Positions 1-6,564 of a stretch of DNA of 11,611 nt are shown here, one piece after another. A model generated the notes under the pieces. The model saw nothing but the letters and a program-made list of their open reading frames with translations, was not told the origin of the DNA and did not search any database. The first letter of the stretch is position 1. Every line of letters begins with the position of its first letter. Location of the stretch: assembly GCA_913055965.1 (NCBI GenBank), contig CAJXKX010000021.1, positions 1 to 11,611 on the forward strand, in the 5' to 3' direction. This DNA is from an uncultured Roseovarius sp. Its GTDB lineage: Bacteria; Pseudomonadota; Alphaproteobacteria; Rhodobacterales; Rhodobacteraceae. The position numbers were made by a program, and so were the translations under genes.

Positions 1-2491
1 CGATGAGCGCGCCGAAGATGATGTCGCAGACCTCGTCGGCCAGTTCGCGGTAGAGCAGCTGGGCGGGGACGGTGTCGCCCTTGCAGACCAAGTGGCCTTC
101 GGTCAGCCATTGGTTGACGATGCGCTTGGCCGCCGGGAAAAGGTGCATGCGCGGTGCCTCGTTGGCGTCGCGCAGCTTTTCGAAGATCATGTGCTTGGCG
201 ATATGGGTGGCGATTGTGGAGAGGCGCTGCGCCTTGAGGTAGTCGAGCGTGAGCTTTTCGGCGGCACCGACGATGCCCTGCATGGTGACGACCGTGGCGG
301 AGACCTTTTCGGGGGTCAGCACATAGGGCTCCAGCCCCGAGAAATCGGCGGTGAGGCGGTCGGGTGGCAGATCGGCGGTATAGCCCTGCACGCGGGGGAA
401 GGTGATTTCCAGCGCGTCTCGTTCAGGGCTGACAGCACGGACATTGACCACGTCGCGCGGCGGCTGCGGCGGGGCGACGCGCGGCCCGTCGGAGAAGTTG
501 AGGCCGTCGATGCCGAGGATGTCGGCATATTCGGTGCGGAACAGGCCGTCTTCATCGGTGTCATAGGACAGGCGGCGCAGGGCGCGGCCGATCACCTGCT
601 CGCAGATGAGCTTGGTGCCGAAGGCGCGCAGGCCGAGGATATGGGTGACGTTGTTGGCGTCCCAGCCTTCGGTCAGCATCGAGACCGAGACGACGCAGCG
701 CACCTGTTCGCCGAGGCGACCCTTCTTGCCCACGGTGTTCATCACCTCGCGCAGGATGTCGGCATCGGTCAGGTCGCTGGACATGTTACGCTCAGCCTGC
801 TCGCGGCGGAACGCCTCGATTTCCTCGGCATTGGCATCGCGGAAGGATTTGTCGATATCGCCGCCCGCCTCGAGCGTGGCGCTGTCGATGAGCACGGTGC
901 GCGGGCGCGGCAGCCGTTCGAGATCGGTCGAGAAGTTGGAGAAGAGCGGGCACTTGCCGGGGACGGTCTCGAGATTGCCCTCGGCATCCTTGCGCTCGTA
1001 GCCCGCCATGTAGTCGCGCAGCAGCTGGGAGTTCGCGGTGTTGTTGCAGACCACGATGAAGACCGGCGGAATGCCCACCTGCTCGTTCTGCCACAGCTTG
1101 AAGGTCTTCTCGTAGTGGCCGTAGAGCGCGTCGATGGCGGCTTTAAGCTCGATGGGAAGCTTTTGCGGGTCTGGTGGTGTGCCCTTTGACTTCTTGGGCA
1201 TTTTCTTCCCTATCGCCTTCCACAGATTGCGATAAAGCGGTTCGGGCTGGCCTGGCACGTTGTCGGCCACCGGCACGCGGGGCAGCTTGACGATGCCGCA
1301 TTCGATTGCGTCCATCAGCGAGAAATCGGAGACCACCCATGGAAAAAGCACGCCCTCGGGCCAGCCCGAGCCAGACAGGAAGAACGGTGTGGCCGAGAGA
1401 TCATAGACGGCTTGCAGCCCGAGTTTGCGCTTGGCTGCTTCGATCCCGGAAATCCAGAGCCGGGCCGCCTCGCGATTTTCCTCGGCCTCCTTGCGGTCGT
1501 CGCCTGTCAGCTTCTCGACCTCGGCGGCCGGTTTTTCTCGATAGCAATGGTGGGCCTCGTCATTGATGACCATGATCCGGCCCAGCCCCATCAATTCGGG
1601 CATCACCCGCTGGATCATCTGGCCTTCGGTCTCGAGCGTCACGAGGTCGTCGCCATGGCCTTCGAGCGCGGCGCGCGTGCCCTTGGTGACCTGAACCCTC
1701 TCGCGCAGCTTGAAGGCGTGGTAATTCGTCAGCACGATCTGGGCGCGCTGCATGTCCTGCATCAGATCGCCGGGGACCAGGCTGATCCGGCGGTAGTAAT
1801 TGTCTGCGTCGTTCGGCAGCAGCACGCGCAGCCGGTCGCGGATCGTGATGCCGGGCGTGACGATCAGGAAGCCTCGGCTGAAGGTCTTCGAGTTCGGGCT
1901 GCGCACGGCGTTGAGCGTCTGCCACGCGATCAGCATCGCCATGACGGTCGTCTTGCCAGCGCCGGTGGCCAGCTTCAAGGCAATGCGAAACAGGTCCGGG
2001 TTGGCAGCATCGTTCGCCGCCTCAAGACGTGCCTTGAACCGCTTGCCTCGTGCGCCCAGCTTCGGCGCGACCTCAGCCAGCCAGATCGCCACCTCGACCG
2101 CCTCGAGTTGGCAGAAGAAGGGACGGATGGTCTGGCTCTCGTCGGTTTGCAAGGCGCGCCAGTGCTGCAAGAGCCGCTGTGTTGTGGGTGACACCTGCCA
2201 TTGCGCCGGGTTCGGCAGCATGCGCCAGACATCCACCTCGCGCCGGATCTCGTTGACGAACTCGGTGACGTTGAAGTCGATGCCTAAGCCACCCAGTCCC
2301 TCGGTGCTCAGGTCCAACTCATCCTGCTGGTTGCCCTTGCGGCTCTTAGATTGTGGCATCGCCGAGATGAGGTCCGAGCGTCGGCGTGACTCGATGATCC
2401 TGTCCGTCGGTCGCCCATCTTCATCCAGCTCCCAATGGCGGGTTGGCATGGCATAGGGGGTGTTGAGAACGGGTTTTTCGAAGAAAGACAT
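1..2491 (-). CDS. Type III-like restriction endonuclease Res subunit (DEAD/DEAH helicase), C-terminus outside window
   Basis: A frame of 830 codons runs from ATG at 2491 off the left edge without a stop. It shows superfamily 2 helicase motifs in order: Walker A ATGAGKT (residues 175-181), DEAH box DEAHH (311-315), SAT motif (366-368) and motif VI QVIGRALRR (632-640). The start MSFFEKPVLNTPY and the overall layout resemble the roughly 1000-residue restriction enzymes that NCBI calls BPTD_3080 family, relatives of type III Res. Such proteins couple ATP-driven DNA translocation to cleavage by a C-terminal nuclease domain, which would be the missing part here. The ATG is preferred because family members begin with the same F-F-E-x-P motif; the RBS is weak (AGAGCGG). 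A partner methyltransferase is not visible and could lie to the left. Likely a defence cargo gene of the element. Helicase assignment is sure; the exact family name comes from memory. Confidence 0.88.
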   Translation of the reverse strand, partial: MSFFEKPVLNTPYAMPTRHWELDEDGRPTDRIIESRRRSDLISAMPQSKSRKGNQQDELDLSTEGLGGLGIDFNVTEFVNEIRREVDVWRMLPNPAQWQVSPTTQRLLQHWRALQTDESQTIRPFFCQLEAVEVAIWLAEVAPKLGARGKRFKARLEAANDAANPDLFRIALKLATGAGKTTVMAMLIAWQTLNAVRSPNSKTFSRGFLIVTPGITIRDRLRVLLPNDADNYYRRISLVPGDLMQDMQRAQIVLTNYHAFKLRERVQVTKGTRAALEGHGDDLVTLETEGQMIQRVMPELMGLGRIMVINDEAHHCYREKPAAEVEKLTGDDRKEAEENREAARLWISGIEAAKRKLGLQAVYDLSATPFFLSGSGWPEGVLFPWVVSDFSLMDAIECGIVKLPRVPVADNVPGQPEPLYRNLWKAIGKKMPKKSKGTPPDPQKLPIELKAAIDALYGHYEKTFKLWQNEQVGIPPVFIVVCNNTANSQLLRDYMAGYERKDAEGNLETVPGKCPLFSNFSTDLERLPRPRTVLIDSATLEAGGDIDKSFRDANAEEIEAFRREQAERNMSSDLTDADILREVMNTVGKKGRLGEQVRCVVSVSMLTEGWDANNVTHILGLRAFGTKLICEQVIGRALRRLSYDTDEDGLFRTEYADILGIDGLNFSDGPRVAPPQPPRDVVNVRAVSPERDALEITFPRVQGYTADLPPDRLTADFSGLEPYVLTPEKVSATVVTMQGIVGAAEKLTLDYLKAQRLSTIATHIAKHMIFEKLRDANEAPRMHLFPAAKRIVNQWLTEGHLVCKGDTVPAQLLYRELADEVCDIIFGALI

Positions 2492-2886
2492 GTCGTTTAT
2501 CCGCTCTTTGATCAGCCCTGCGAAGAGGCTGGTGACGCGACTGAGCCCGTTTTTTTGCCCCGATGATGAAGAGAACGATGGACCGAAACGAAGTCGCCAT
2601 GGCGTAGAGCCACCTTTTCGCAGTCGGACTGCCTGCAAGCGCCCTGGAGTCGCCTGGTGAGCGACCGGGTCAGACTGTCGAGTTTTTCGGCATCGTTTGT
2701 GATCGTCACCATCCCTGACTTTTCCCGTTCAGGATGTCCGTAGAGCCTATAAAGTGCAAGACTAGGAGTAAGTATGGCCTGCCGTCTGGCATCTAGGTCG
2801 CCTGATGAAGTGGTTCCGTTTTTCCGGGATAGTGTCCCAGGGGATGGGGTCGTTTCGTTGAGAATGTTTTAGAATGCAACCTGCGC
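2492..2886. other. Roughly 395-bp gap between the HGGxSTG gene and the restriction gene, AT-richer
   Basis: No clear RNA gene, transposon end or strong promoter is visible. The 2713-2886 part is clearly less GC-rich than the genes on both sides and may carry the promoter of the restriction gene, but no minus-strand -35/-10 pair is convincing. Small inverted repeats occur, such as TGCC/GGCA near 2780 and GGGA/TCCC near 2830, none followed by a T-run. The 2512-2712 portion holds a doubtful small ORF listed separately. Confidence 0.5.
2512..2712 (-). CDS. Doubtful 66-aa ORF just upstream of the restriction gene
   Basis: ATG at 2712 to TGA at 2512 gives a 66-residue basic, serine-rich peptide starting MVTITNDAEKLDSL. 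It ends 20 bp before the restriction-gene ATG, as a leader or first operon gene would. The first roughly 45 codons use plausible host codons (GTG ACG ATC, CTC GAC, CTG ACC). The tail is of low complexity, and the ribosome site is poor (GGGAAAAG, spaced about 7 nt). I recognise no family. It may be a real small protein, such as a regulator or part of the restriction locus, or chance coding in a spacer. Confidence 0.25.
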   Translation of the reverse strand: MVTITNDAEKLDSLTRSLTRRLQGACRQSDCEKVALRHGDFVSVHRSLHHRGKKTGSVASPASSQG

Positions 2887-3447
2887 TTACTTGTCCCACC
2901 TCCGCCGCTGCGCCTCTCTGATCCGCTCACGGCCCTCTTCGGTCTTGGGTCCAGTGCTCAGGCCGCCGTGCACCCGGCAGCGCCGTTTCCCGGGCACAAC
3001 ACGTGCCTGACACCGCGTCTTCGCTCTGGTTCTGGCTCCACACTTCGGGCGTAGGGTTTTCGCAAGAGGTGTTCCTGTATCGTCGAGGCCGAGGGCTCCG
3101 AGTTCCACGCACCAGCTATCTGCGCAGGCATAGCAGAGGCGGCGTCGATTGGGTGTCAGGTGAGAGGTGCGCGGGCACAGGCGAGGCACAGTCAACCCCG
3201 GGAAGTGCGCCTTGAAGTCGGCGACATACTGCTGCCAATCCTTCGGCATTCTCAGTTCATCGGTTTCGCGGGTTAGCATTTGTGAACCTTTTTGTAAGAC
3301 CCCAAGACGCAAGGCCACCAAGTTACCCCAATCTTCGGCATTAACGCTCCAAAGGCCGCTTGGGCCCACAGAATCGGCGTTCCACTCTGCTTCACTAACG
3401 CCAAGCATCTGGATTGGTGACGTCATCGGCAGCGGCTTTCCACTCAT
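2887..3447 (-). CDS. HGGxSTG-motif zinc-binding protein
   Basis: The C-terminal third carries the family signature: RPKCGARTRAKTRC, then RRCRVHGGLSTGPKT, then EGRERIREAQRRRW. The Cys-x7-Cys ... Cys-x2-His spacing suggests one zinc site. NCBI describes such proteins as HGGxSTG domain-containing; they are common in alphaproteobacterial prophages and islands, and their function is not established. The basic RERIREAQRRRW tail could bind nucleic acid (inference). A second C-x2-C (CYAC) lies in the middle, and the N-terminal half is unrecognised. The start is uncertain. ATG 3447 overlaps the previous gene by 53 bp and lacks an RBS, while ATG 3426 (MTSPIQM) has GGAAAG 9 nt upstream and is my preferred start. 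It is the last gene of the compact alpA-led cluster. Confidence 0.75.
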   Translation of the reverse strand: MSGKPLPMTSPIQMLGVSEAEWNADSVGPSGLWSVNAEDWGNLVALRLGVLQKGSQMLTRETDELRMPKDWQQYVADFKAHFPGLTVPRLCPRTSHLTPNRRRLCYACADSWCVELGALGLDDTGTPLAKTLRPKCGARTRAKTRCQARVVPGKRRCRVHGGLSTGPKTEEGRERIREAQRRRWDK

Positions 3448-3790
3448 TGAGCCAGATCACTTTATGATCGTCGGCTTCGCACCCTCGGTCATCCGGGGCG
3501 GTCATCCCCGCCGAACGCGAGGCCTCGCTCCATGCGGCCCGCTCGGCTGTCTCGCGATCCTGCCCGCCATCGAATTGCCGGATCGCGGCCCGTTCCTCGA
3601 AAATGTCACGGGCGAGTTCGTCGGGCGTCATTTCAGGATCAGAAGCGCGCATCGTTCCTTCTTTTCCTACAGTTCCTACTTTTCTGGCCCCAGCGGGGTG
3701 ATCTGTAGGAAGTGTAGGACGTGTAGGAAGCCCCTGGCATTTCCGCGCTTGATGCAGCGCCGCCTTGGCGTCGAAGGCAAAGCCGCTCAT
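3395..3790 (-). CDS. Unrecognised 131-aa protein following the DUF3987 gene
   Basis: ATG 3790 overlaps the DUF3987 stop as ATGA and has a strong RBS (GAGGTG, 5 nt upstream), so translation is probably coupled. I know no named function. The N-terminal 45 residues contain LPTRPTLPT and VGTVGKEG, which are simply the two arms of the 9-bp DNA repeats at 3664-3730 read as codons. The rest is acidic and helical-looking (DELARDIFEERAAIRQF, then VIWLNEWKAAADD). An internal ATG at 3652 (MRASDPEMTPDEL) is preceded by AGAAGGAACG, so a shorter roughly 85-aa product starting after the repeats is possible. Its position in the replication gene cluster suggests an accessory replication or regulatory role (inference). 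Confidence 0.65.
   Translation of the reverse strand: MSGFAFDAKAALHQARKCQGLPTRPTLPTDHPAGARKVGTVGKEGTMRASDPEMTPDELARDIFEERAAIRQFDGGQDRETAERAAWSEASRSAGMTAPDDRGCEADDHKVIWLNEWKAAADDVTNPDAWR
3664..3730. repeat. Five 9-bp-phased TTCCTAC/GTAGGAA repeats in two opposed arms (iteron-like)
   Basis: On the plus strand, TTCCTACAG (3664-3672) and TTCCTACTT (3673-3681) are followed by a spacer holding CCCC-AGC-GGGG. Then come TGTAGGAAG (3704-3712), TGTAGGACG (3713-3721) and TGTAGGAAG (3722-3730). The right arm is a perfect 9-bp tandem phase, the left arm is its reverse complement, and the two can fold on each other. Nine bp is three codons, so the repeats stay in frame within the coding sequence. Such arrays next to primase/helicase genes often mark replication origins of satellites and plasmids. 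An RNA-hairpin or simple codon-repeat origin remains possible. Confidence 0.6.
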
Positions 3791-5262
3791 GACTGCACCT
3801 CGCGCACGATCCGCCATGCCTCGCGGCGCGGCTTGCCTTCCACCTCTGCGCCGTTCGCCTCGATCAGCCAACCGTGCGATTCCAGCTTGCGCAGCGCCTT
3901 GCGGGCGCGATCCGTCAACTTGAACGGGCCAAGCTGCGCCGCCGCACGGGCGGAGATAAATGGCTCGCTCCATGAGCGCAGAAGCCAAAGGCGCATCCGC
4001 TCCGCGTCGGCCACCTCGGGCGGCACGATTGCAGCATCCGCGAGGCGCGCGGCCTCGTTCGCGTAGAAGGTCGCGATCTCGGTTGCCCCGGCCATTGTCT
4101 CGCCTGCCACCTCGGGGGCGTCCGGGTCCGCGTAGATGGTCAGCACCGCCGCGAGGCGTGCCGCGTGCTCTGCCGTTTTCGAGGCGAAGGCGCGCGCATC
4201 CTCGAAAGGTCCGCCCGGTGCCTGCGCCTTTTCAACCTCGCGGGCGAAGGCAGTCAGCACGTCCCGCGCCTCTCGGCTCATGGGCAGGACCGGCGGCGCG
4301 AGTTCGTTCCGCTTGCCATCCGCAAGGGGAAGGTCGCGGGATAGAAGCGACCGGATGCGCGCCGCGAAGGCGGCAATCCCGGCCTCGGCCTGCGCGTCCC
4401 TTTCCATGCGCAGCCGCGTTCCGATGCGCGAGGCGGGGCGGCATGTCAGGAAGCGGGCGAGAAGCCCTTGCCCGTTCGCCATCGGATCCGATAGCAGCGC
4501 CTCAGCCGCCACCGGCTGCACAAGGATATGCGCCGAAAAGCGCCGCCCGGTATAGGCTTCAACGCCATCGCCTGCGCGCCACCTGTCGAGCGGCTGGCCA
4601 TCCCACATGGCGCTAAAGCTGGCGCAGGTGGCGAGGCGGTTTTCCGCCTTCATGGAATGCCCGCCGATAAGCGCGCCGCCTTCCTCGGTCATGATTCCGA
4701 GGCTGGCGCGCAATTCGGGCAGGTGCTTCACGATTCCCTCAATCGTCGGTGCGCTTGCCACGATATGCGGCTTGATCGGCGCGGGCGGTTCCGGCCCGAG
4801 GGCTTGCAGATCGGCCCGCTTCGCGGCCGCGTCGGCTTTCTTGTCCCCCACGATCTTCGCGCGGCTGGCCTTCCATACCTCATGCGCGTCCCGCCAAAGG
4901 TCGCGCGCTATATCGTGATCGGTGCGCAGATCGGCCTCGAAGTCGCGCACGCCGCGCATGGCGAGGCGGTCAGCGGTCGATTTGCGTTCGCCGCTTTCGG
5001 CCACTGTCAGCAGAAACAGGCTTGCGGGCGCGGTGCCGTTCAATGTCTCCGCGTCCCGATGCCCCTGCGCGGCCAATGCCGCCGATGCCAGGACGGATGC
5101 GGCGCACATCGCAAGGGGGGCTTCGGTCGCGGCGGCAATGGCCTCTGCCGGTTCGCGCAGCGGCCCCAGCGCCGCCACCGGATAAGGGCCAGCCTCGGGC
5201 ATGTCGCGGATCAGGGGCGTCGGGCCTTCGGGCGTGAAGGGGATAGGCTCGGGGGCGTTCAT
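3787..5262 (-). CDS. DUF3987 protein, primase-helicase-like ATPase
   Basis: 491 residues. The central ATPase has a DUF3987-style P-loop variant ESGERKS (residues 89-95) in place of a classical GxxxxGKT, and an acidic strand end MTEEGG (191-196) in a Walker B-like position. An alanine/charge-rich helical stretch (about 120-155) separates them. The last roughly 60 residues look like a winged helix (AAQLGPFKLTDRARKALRKL). DUF3987 proteins follow Toprim primases in phages and islands and are thought to be replicative helicases or primase-helicase partners; direct activity data are scarce. The start is clear: AAAGGGG lies upstream, and the ATG overlaps the primase stop as ATGA (5259-5262). The 3' end likewise overlaps the next gene (3787-3790). 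Confidence 0.85.
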   Translation of the reverse strand: MNAPEPIPFTPEGPTPLIRDMPEAGPYPVAALGPLREPAEAIAAATEAPLAMCAASVLASAALAAQGHRDAETLNGTAPASLFLLTVAESGERKSTADRLAMRGVRDFEADLRTDHDIARDLWRDAHEVWKASRAKIVGDKKADAAAKRADLQALGPEPPAPIKPHIVASAPTIEGIVKHLPELRASLGIMTEEGGALIGGHSMKAENRLATCASFSAMWDGQPLDRWRAGDGVEAYTGRRFSAHILVQPVAAEALLSDPMANGQGLLARFLTCRPASRIGTRLRMERDAQAEAGIAAFAARIRSLLSRDLPLADGKRNELAPPVLPMSREARDVLTAFAREVEKAQAPGGPFEDARAFASKTAEHAARLAAVLTIYADPDAPEVAGETMAGATEIATFYANEAARLADAAIVPPEVADAERMRLWLLRSWSEPFISARAAAQLGPFKLTDRARKALRKLESHGWLIEANGAEVEGKPRREAWRIVREVQS

Positions 5263-6146
5263 GCGGTTTCCCCTTTCATGGTCAGAATGTCGTTCCAGTC
5301 GCGGCCATCCGGGGCGGGCAAGAGCGAAACCGCCCAGCCCAGCGCGTGCGCCCGCTCGGCAAGGTCGCGCCCGGCGGCATGGCCTGCGCCGCCGTCATCG
5401 CTGTCGGTCGCGATGGTCAGCCGCCCCGGCGATGGTGGCAGGCGCAGCCCGCGCAGCCCGCTTGTCGATAGCGCCGCCCAGATCGTCGCAGGACGGCCCA
5501 GCAGCCCGCTTGCGAGGCTCAGGGCGGTCTCTATGCCCTCGGCCACTACAAGCGGCCCCTGCGCCTCTGTGAGCCTTACAGCGCCCCCGGCAACGGCCCC
5601 CAGCATCGCCTTGGCAGGATCAACCGCAGCCTTGCCGGTGCCATCCGGGCGCAGATAGGTGCGATGCACCGCGAAGGCGTCACCGCCCTCGATCAGCGCC
5701 ACAAGGGCCGGAAGCCGCTTGGCGGATGCGTGCCAGCAGGACGGGTGAAAGCGCAGTGTGCTGGGCAGATCGCACGTGATGCCCCGCCCGAGCAGATACC
5801 GCTCTGCCAGCGTGCCTTGGATGGAGCGAGCTTCCTGCCAGCACCGCGCCGCCTGCTGCGAGCGTTTCTCGGCCTTGTCGCGCCATGCGCGTTCGCACTC
5901 GGCCTGGACCTCCGGATTGGGCGCAGTATAGCTGCCCGGCGCGATGCCAGCCGCCCTAAGAATATCCTCGAAGGCGCACGCAGCCCGCTTACAGTGCAGC
6001 AAGAGTCGCCCGCCGCAACTGTCCGTAACAGTCAAAGCGTTCTGTTCCTGACGCTGCTGAGGCTGACAGACTGGGCACGGAGCGGTTCCATAAGAACCAT
6101 ACCAGCGCCCCCCGAGGAATCCTATCAGATCTTCGGCATTGGTCAT
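5259..6146 (-). CDS. Zinc-finger/Toprim primase of an integrative element
   Basis: 295 residues. The N-terminus has a CHC2/P4-like zinc ribbon: C24-P-V-C27, then H51-C52 and C57. A middle region (about 105-190) matches the linker seen in Toprim primases of phages and islands (LAERYLLGRGI, LRFHPSC). The C-terminal Toprim domain keeps the catalytic acids: E203 in VVAEGIETALS, and D248 and D250 in IATDSDDGGAG. It ends in GRDWNDIL, typical of this group. It should make RNA primers for element replication with the DUF3987 protein encoded next. It starts 1 bp after the alpA stop with only a weak RBS, so coupling to alpA translation is likely. It is shorter than DnaG and lacks a DnaB-binding domain, as usual for satellite primases. 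Confidence 0.88.
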   Translation of the reverse strand: MTNAEDLIGFLGGRWYGSYGTAPCPVCQPQQRQEQNALTVTDSCGGRLLLHCKRAACAFEDILRAAGIAPGSYTAPNPEVQAECERAWRDKAEKRSQQAARCWQEARSIQGTLAERYLLGRGITCDLPSTLRFHPSCWHASAKRLPALVALIEGGDAFAVHRTYLRPDGTGKAAVDPAKAMLGAVAGGAVRLTEAQGPLVVAEGIETALSLASGLLGRPATIWAALSTSGLRGLRLPPSPGRLTIATDSDDGGAGHAAGRDLAERAHALGWAVSLLPAPDGRDWNDILTMKGETA

Positions 6147-6147
6147 A

Positions 6148-6366
6148 TCAGTGCGTCCCGGACGTCACGTCGGCGCTCTTTCCCGCCTGCTGCGCCTCGG
6201 CGAGCTTCCGGAAATGCTCTTCGAGTTCATCCTCGGGCCAGTAAACGCGGCTGCCGAGTTTCAGAGGCTTGGGCAGGCGGCCAGCCGCGATGTCGCCGTA
6301 GATGGACGAGCGGGAGCGATTGCCGAGGCGGCTGCGGACTTCTTGGAGCGTGAGATACTTCTGCAT
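6148..6366 (-). CDS. AlpA-like helix-turn-helix excisionase/regulator
   Basis: 72 residues. The MerR/AlpA-type helix-turn-helix fills most of the protein: YLTLQEVRSRL, then RSRSSIYGDIAAGRLPKPLKLG, then the beta-wing SRVYWPEDELEEHFRKL. AlpA-family proteins from P4-like satellites and islands act as excisionase and/or transcription activator of the integrase or replication genes. The ATG at 6366 has a good RBS (TAGGA, 7 nt upstream). The gene follows a roughly 125-nt leader from the promoter at 6498-6526 and is the first gene of the replication cluster. Family is firm; whether it acts as excisionase, activator or both is inference. Confidence 0.85.
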   Translation of the reverse strand: MQKYLTLQEVRSRLGNRSRSSIYGDIAAGRLPKPLKLGSRVYWPEDELEEHFRKLAEAQQAGKSADVTSGTH

Positions 6367-6490
6367 GTCTTGGTCCTACGTTTAACGGGGACGACAAACA
6401 TGCTTGGACGCGAAAAGCGCACAGATGTAGCTCGCCCCCAAAGGGAACGCCCCGGATGGGGCAACGAGCGCACATCATGCGCGCTTATGT
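6367..6490 (-). promoter_or_regulatory. Structured leader of the alpA operon
   Basis: The roughly 125-nt transcribed leader carries a near-palindrome at 6468-6484 (plus-strand GCGCACATCATGCGCGC) whose only non-Watson-Crick pair is G-U in RNA. It also has a 5-bp hairpin GCCCC/GGGGC with a 4-nt loop at 6449-6462, and two exact AGCGCACA copies at 6416-6423 and 6467-6474, 51 bp apart. These could be operator sites or an mRNA fold. No known riboswitch motif is seen. Confidence 0.4.
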
Positions 6491-6497
6491 AGTTTGG

Positions 6498-6526
6498 ATA
6501 TTAAGGAACGGGCCGCTCTGCGTCAA
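6498..6526 (-). promoter_or_regulatory. Strong promoter of the alpA-primase operon
   Basis: Read on the minus strand: TTGACG (-35, 6526-6521), exactly 17 bp, TAATAT (-10, 6503-6498). Transcription would start near 6491 and read alpA, primase, DUF3987 and the following genes. It lies in the 198-bp gap between the integrase stop and alpA. The plus-strand sequence over the -10 box, GGATATTAAGG, closely resembles the GGATATTTAGG found on the minus strand just below the integrase -10 box, which may mark a shared regulator site. Confidence 0.75.
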
Positions 6527-6564
6527 CATATAGGCGCACACCTGAGGGTAAAGACTGGATGTTG

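Noticed and set aside
92..1189. Long plus-strand open frame of 365 codons
   Set aside because: It is antisense to the restriction gene, whose helicase motifs all fall in one minus-strand frame. It is rich in Gly, Asp and Val codons, as a GC-rich antisense shadow would be.
2492..2600. N-terminal extension of the restriction protein, because its frame stays open upstream of 2491
   Set aside because: No in-frame ATG lies in the roughly 110 bp checked, and family members begin at the FFE-x-P motif.
3664..3730. CRISPR array
   Set aside because: The repeats are 9 bp, contiguous and in opposed arms with no spacers. No cas genes are present.
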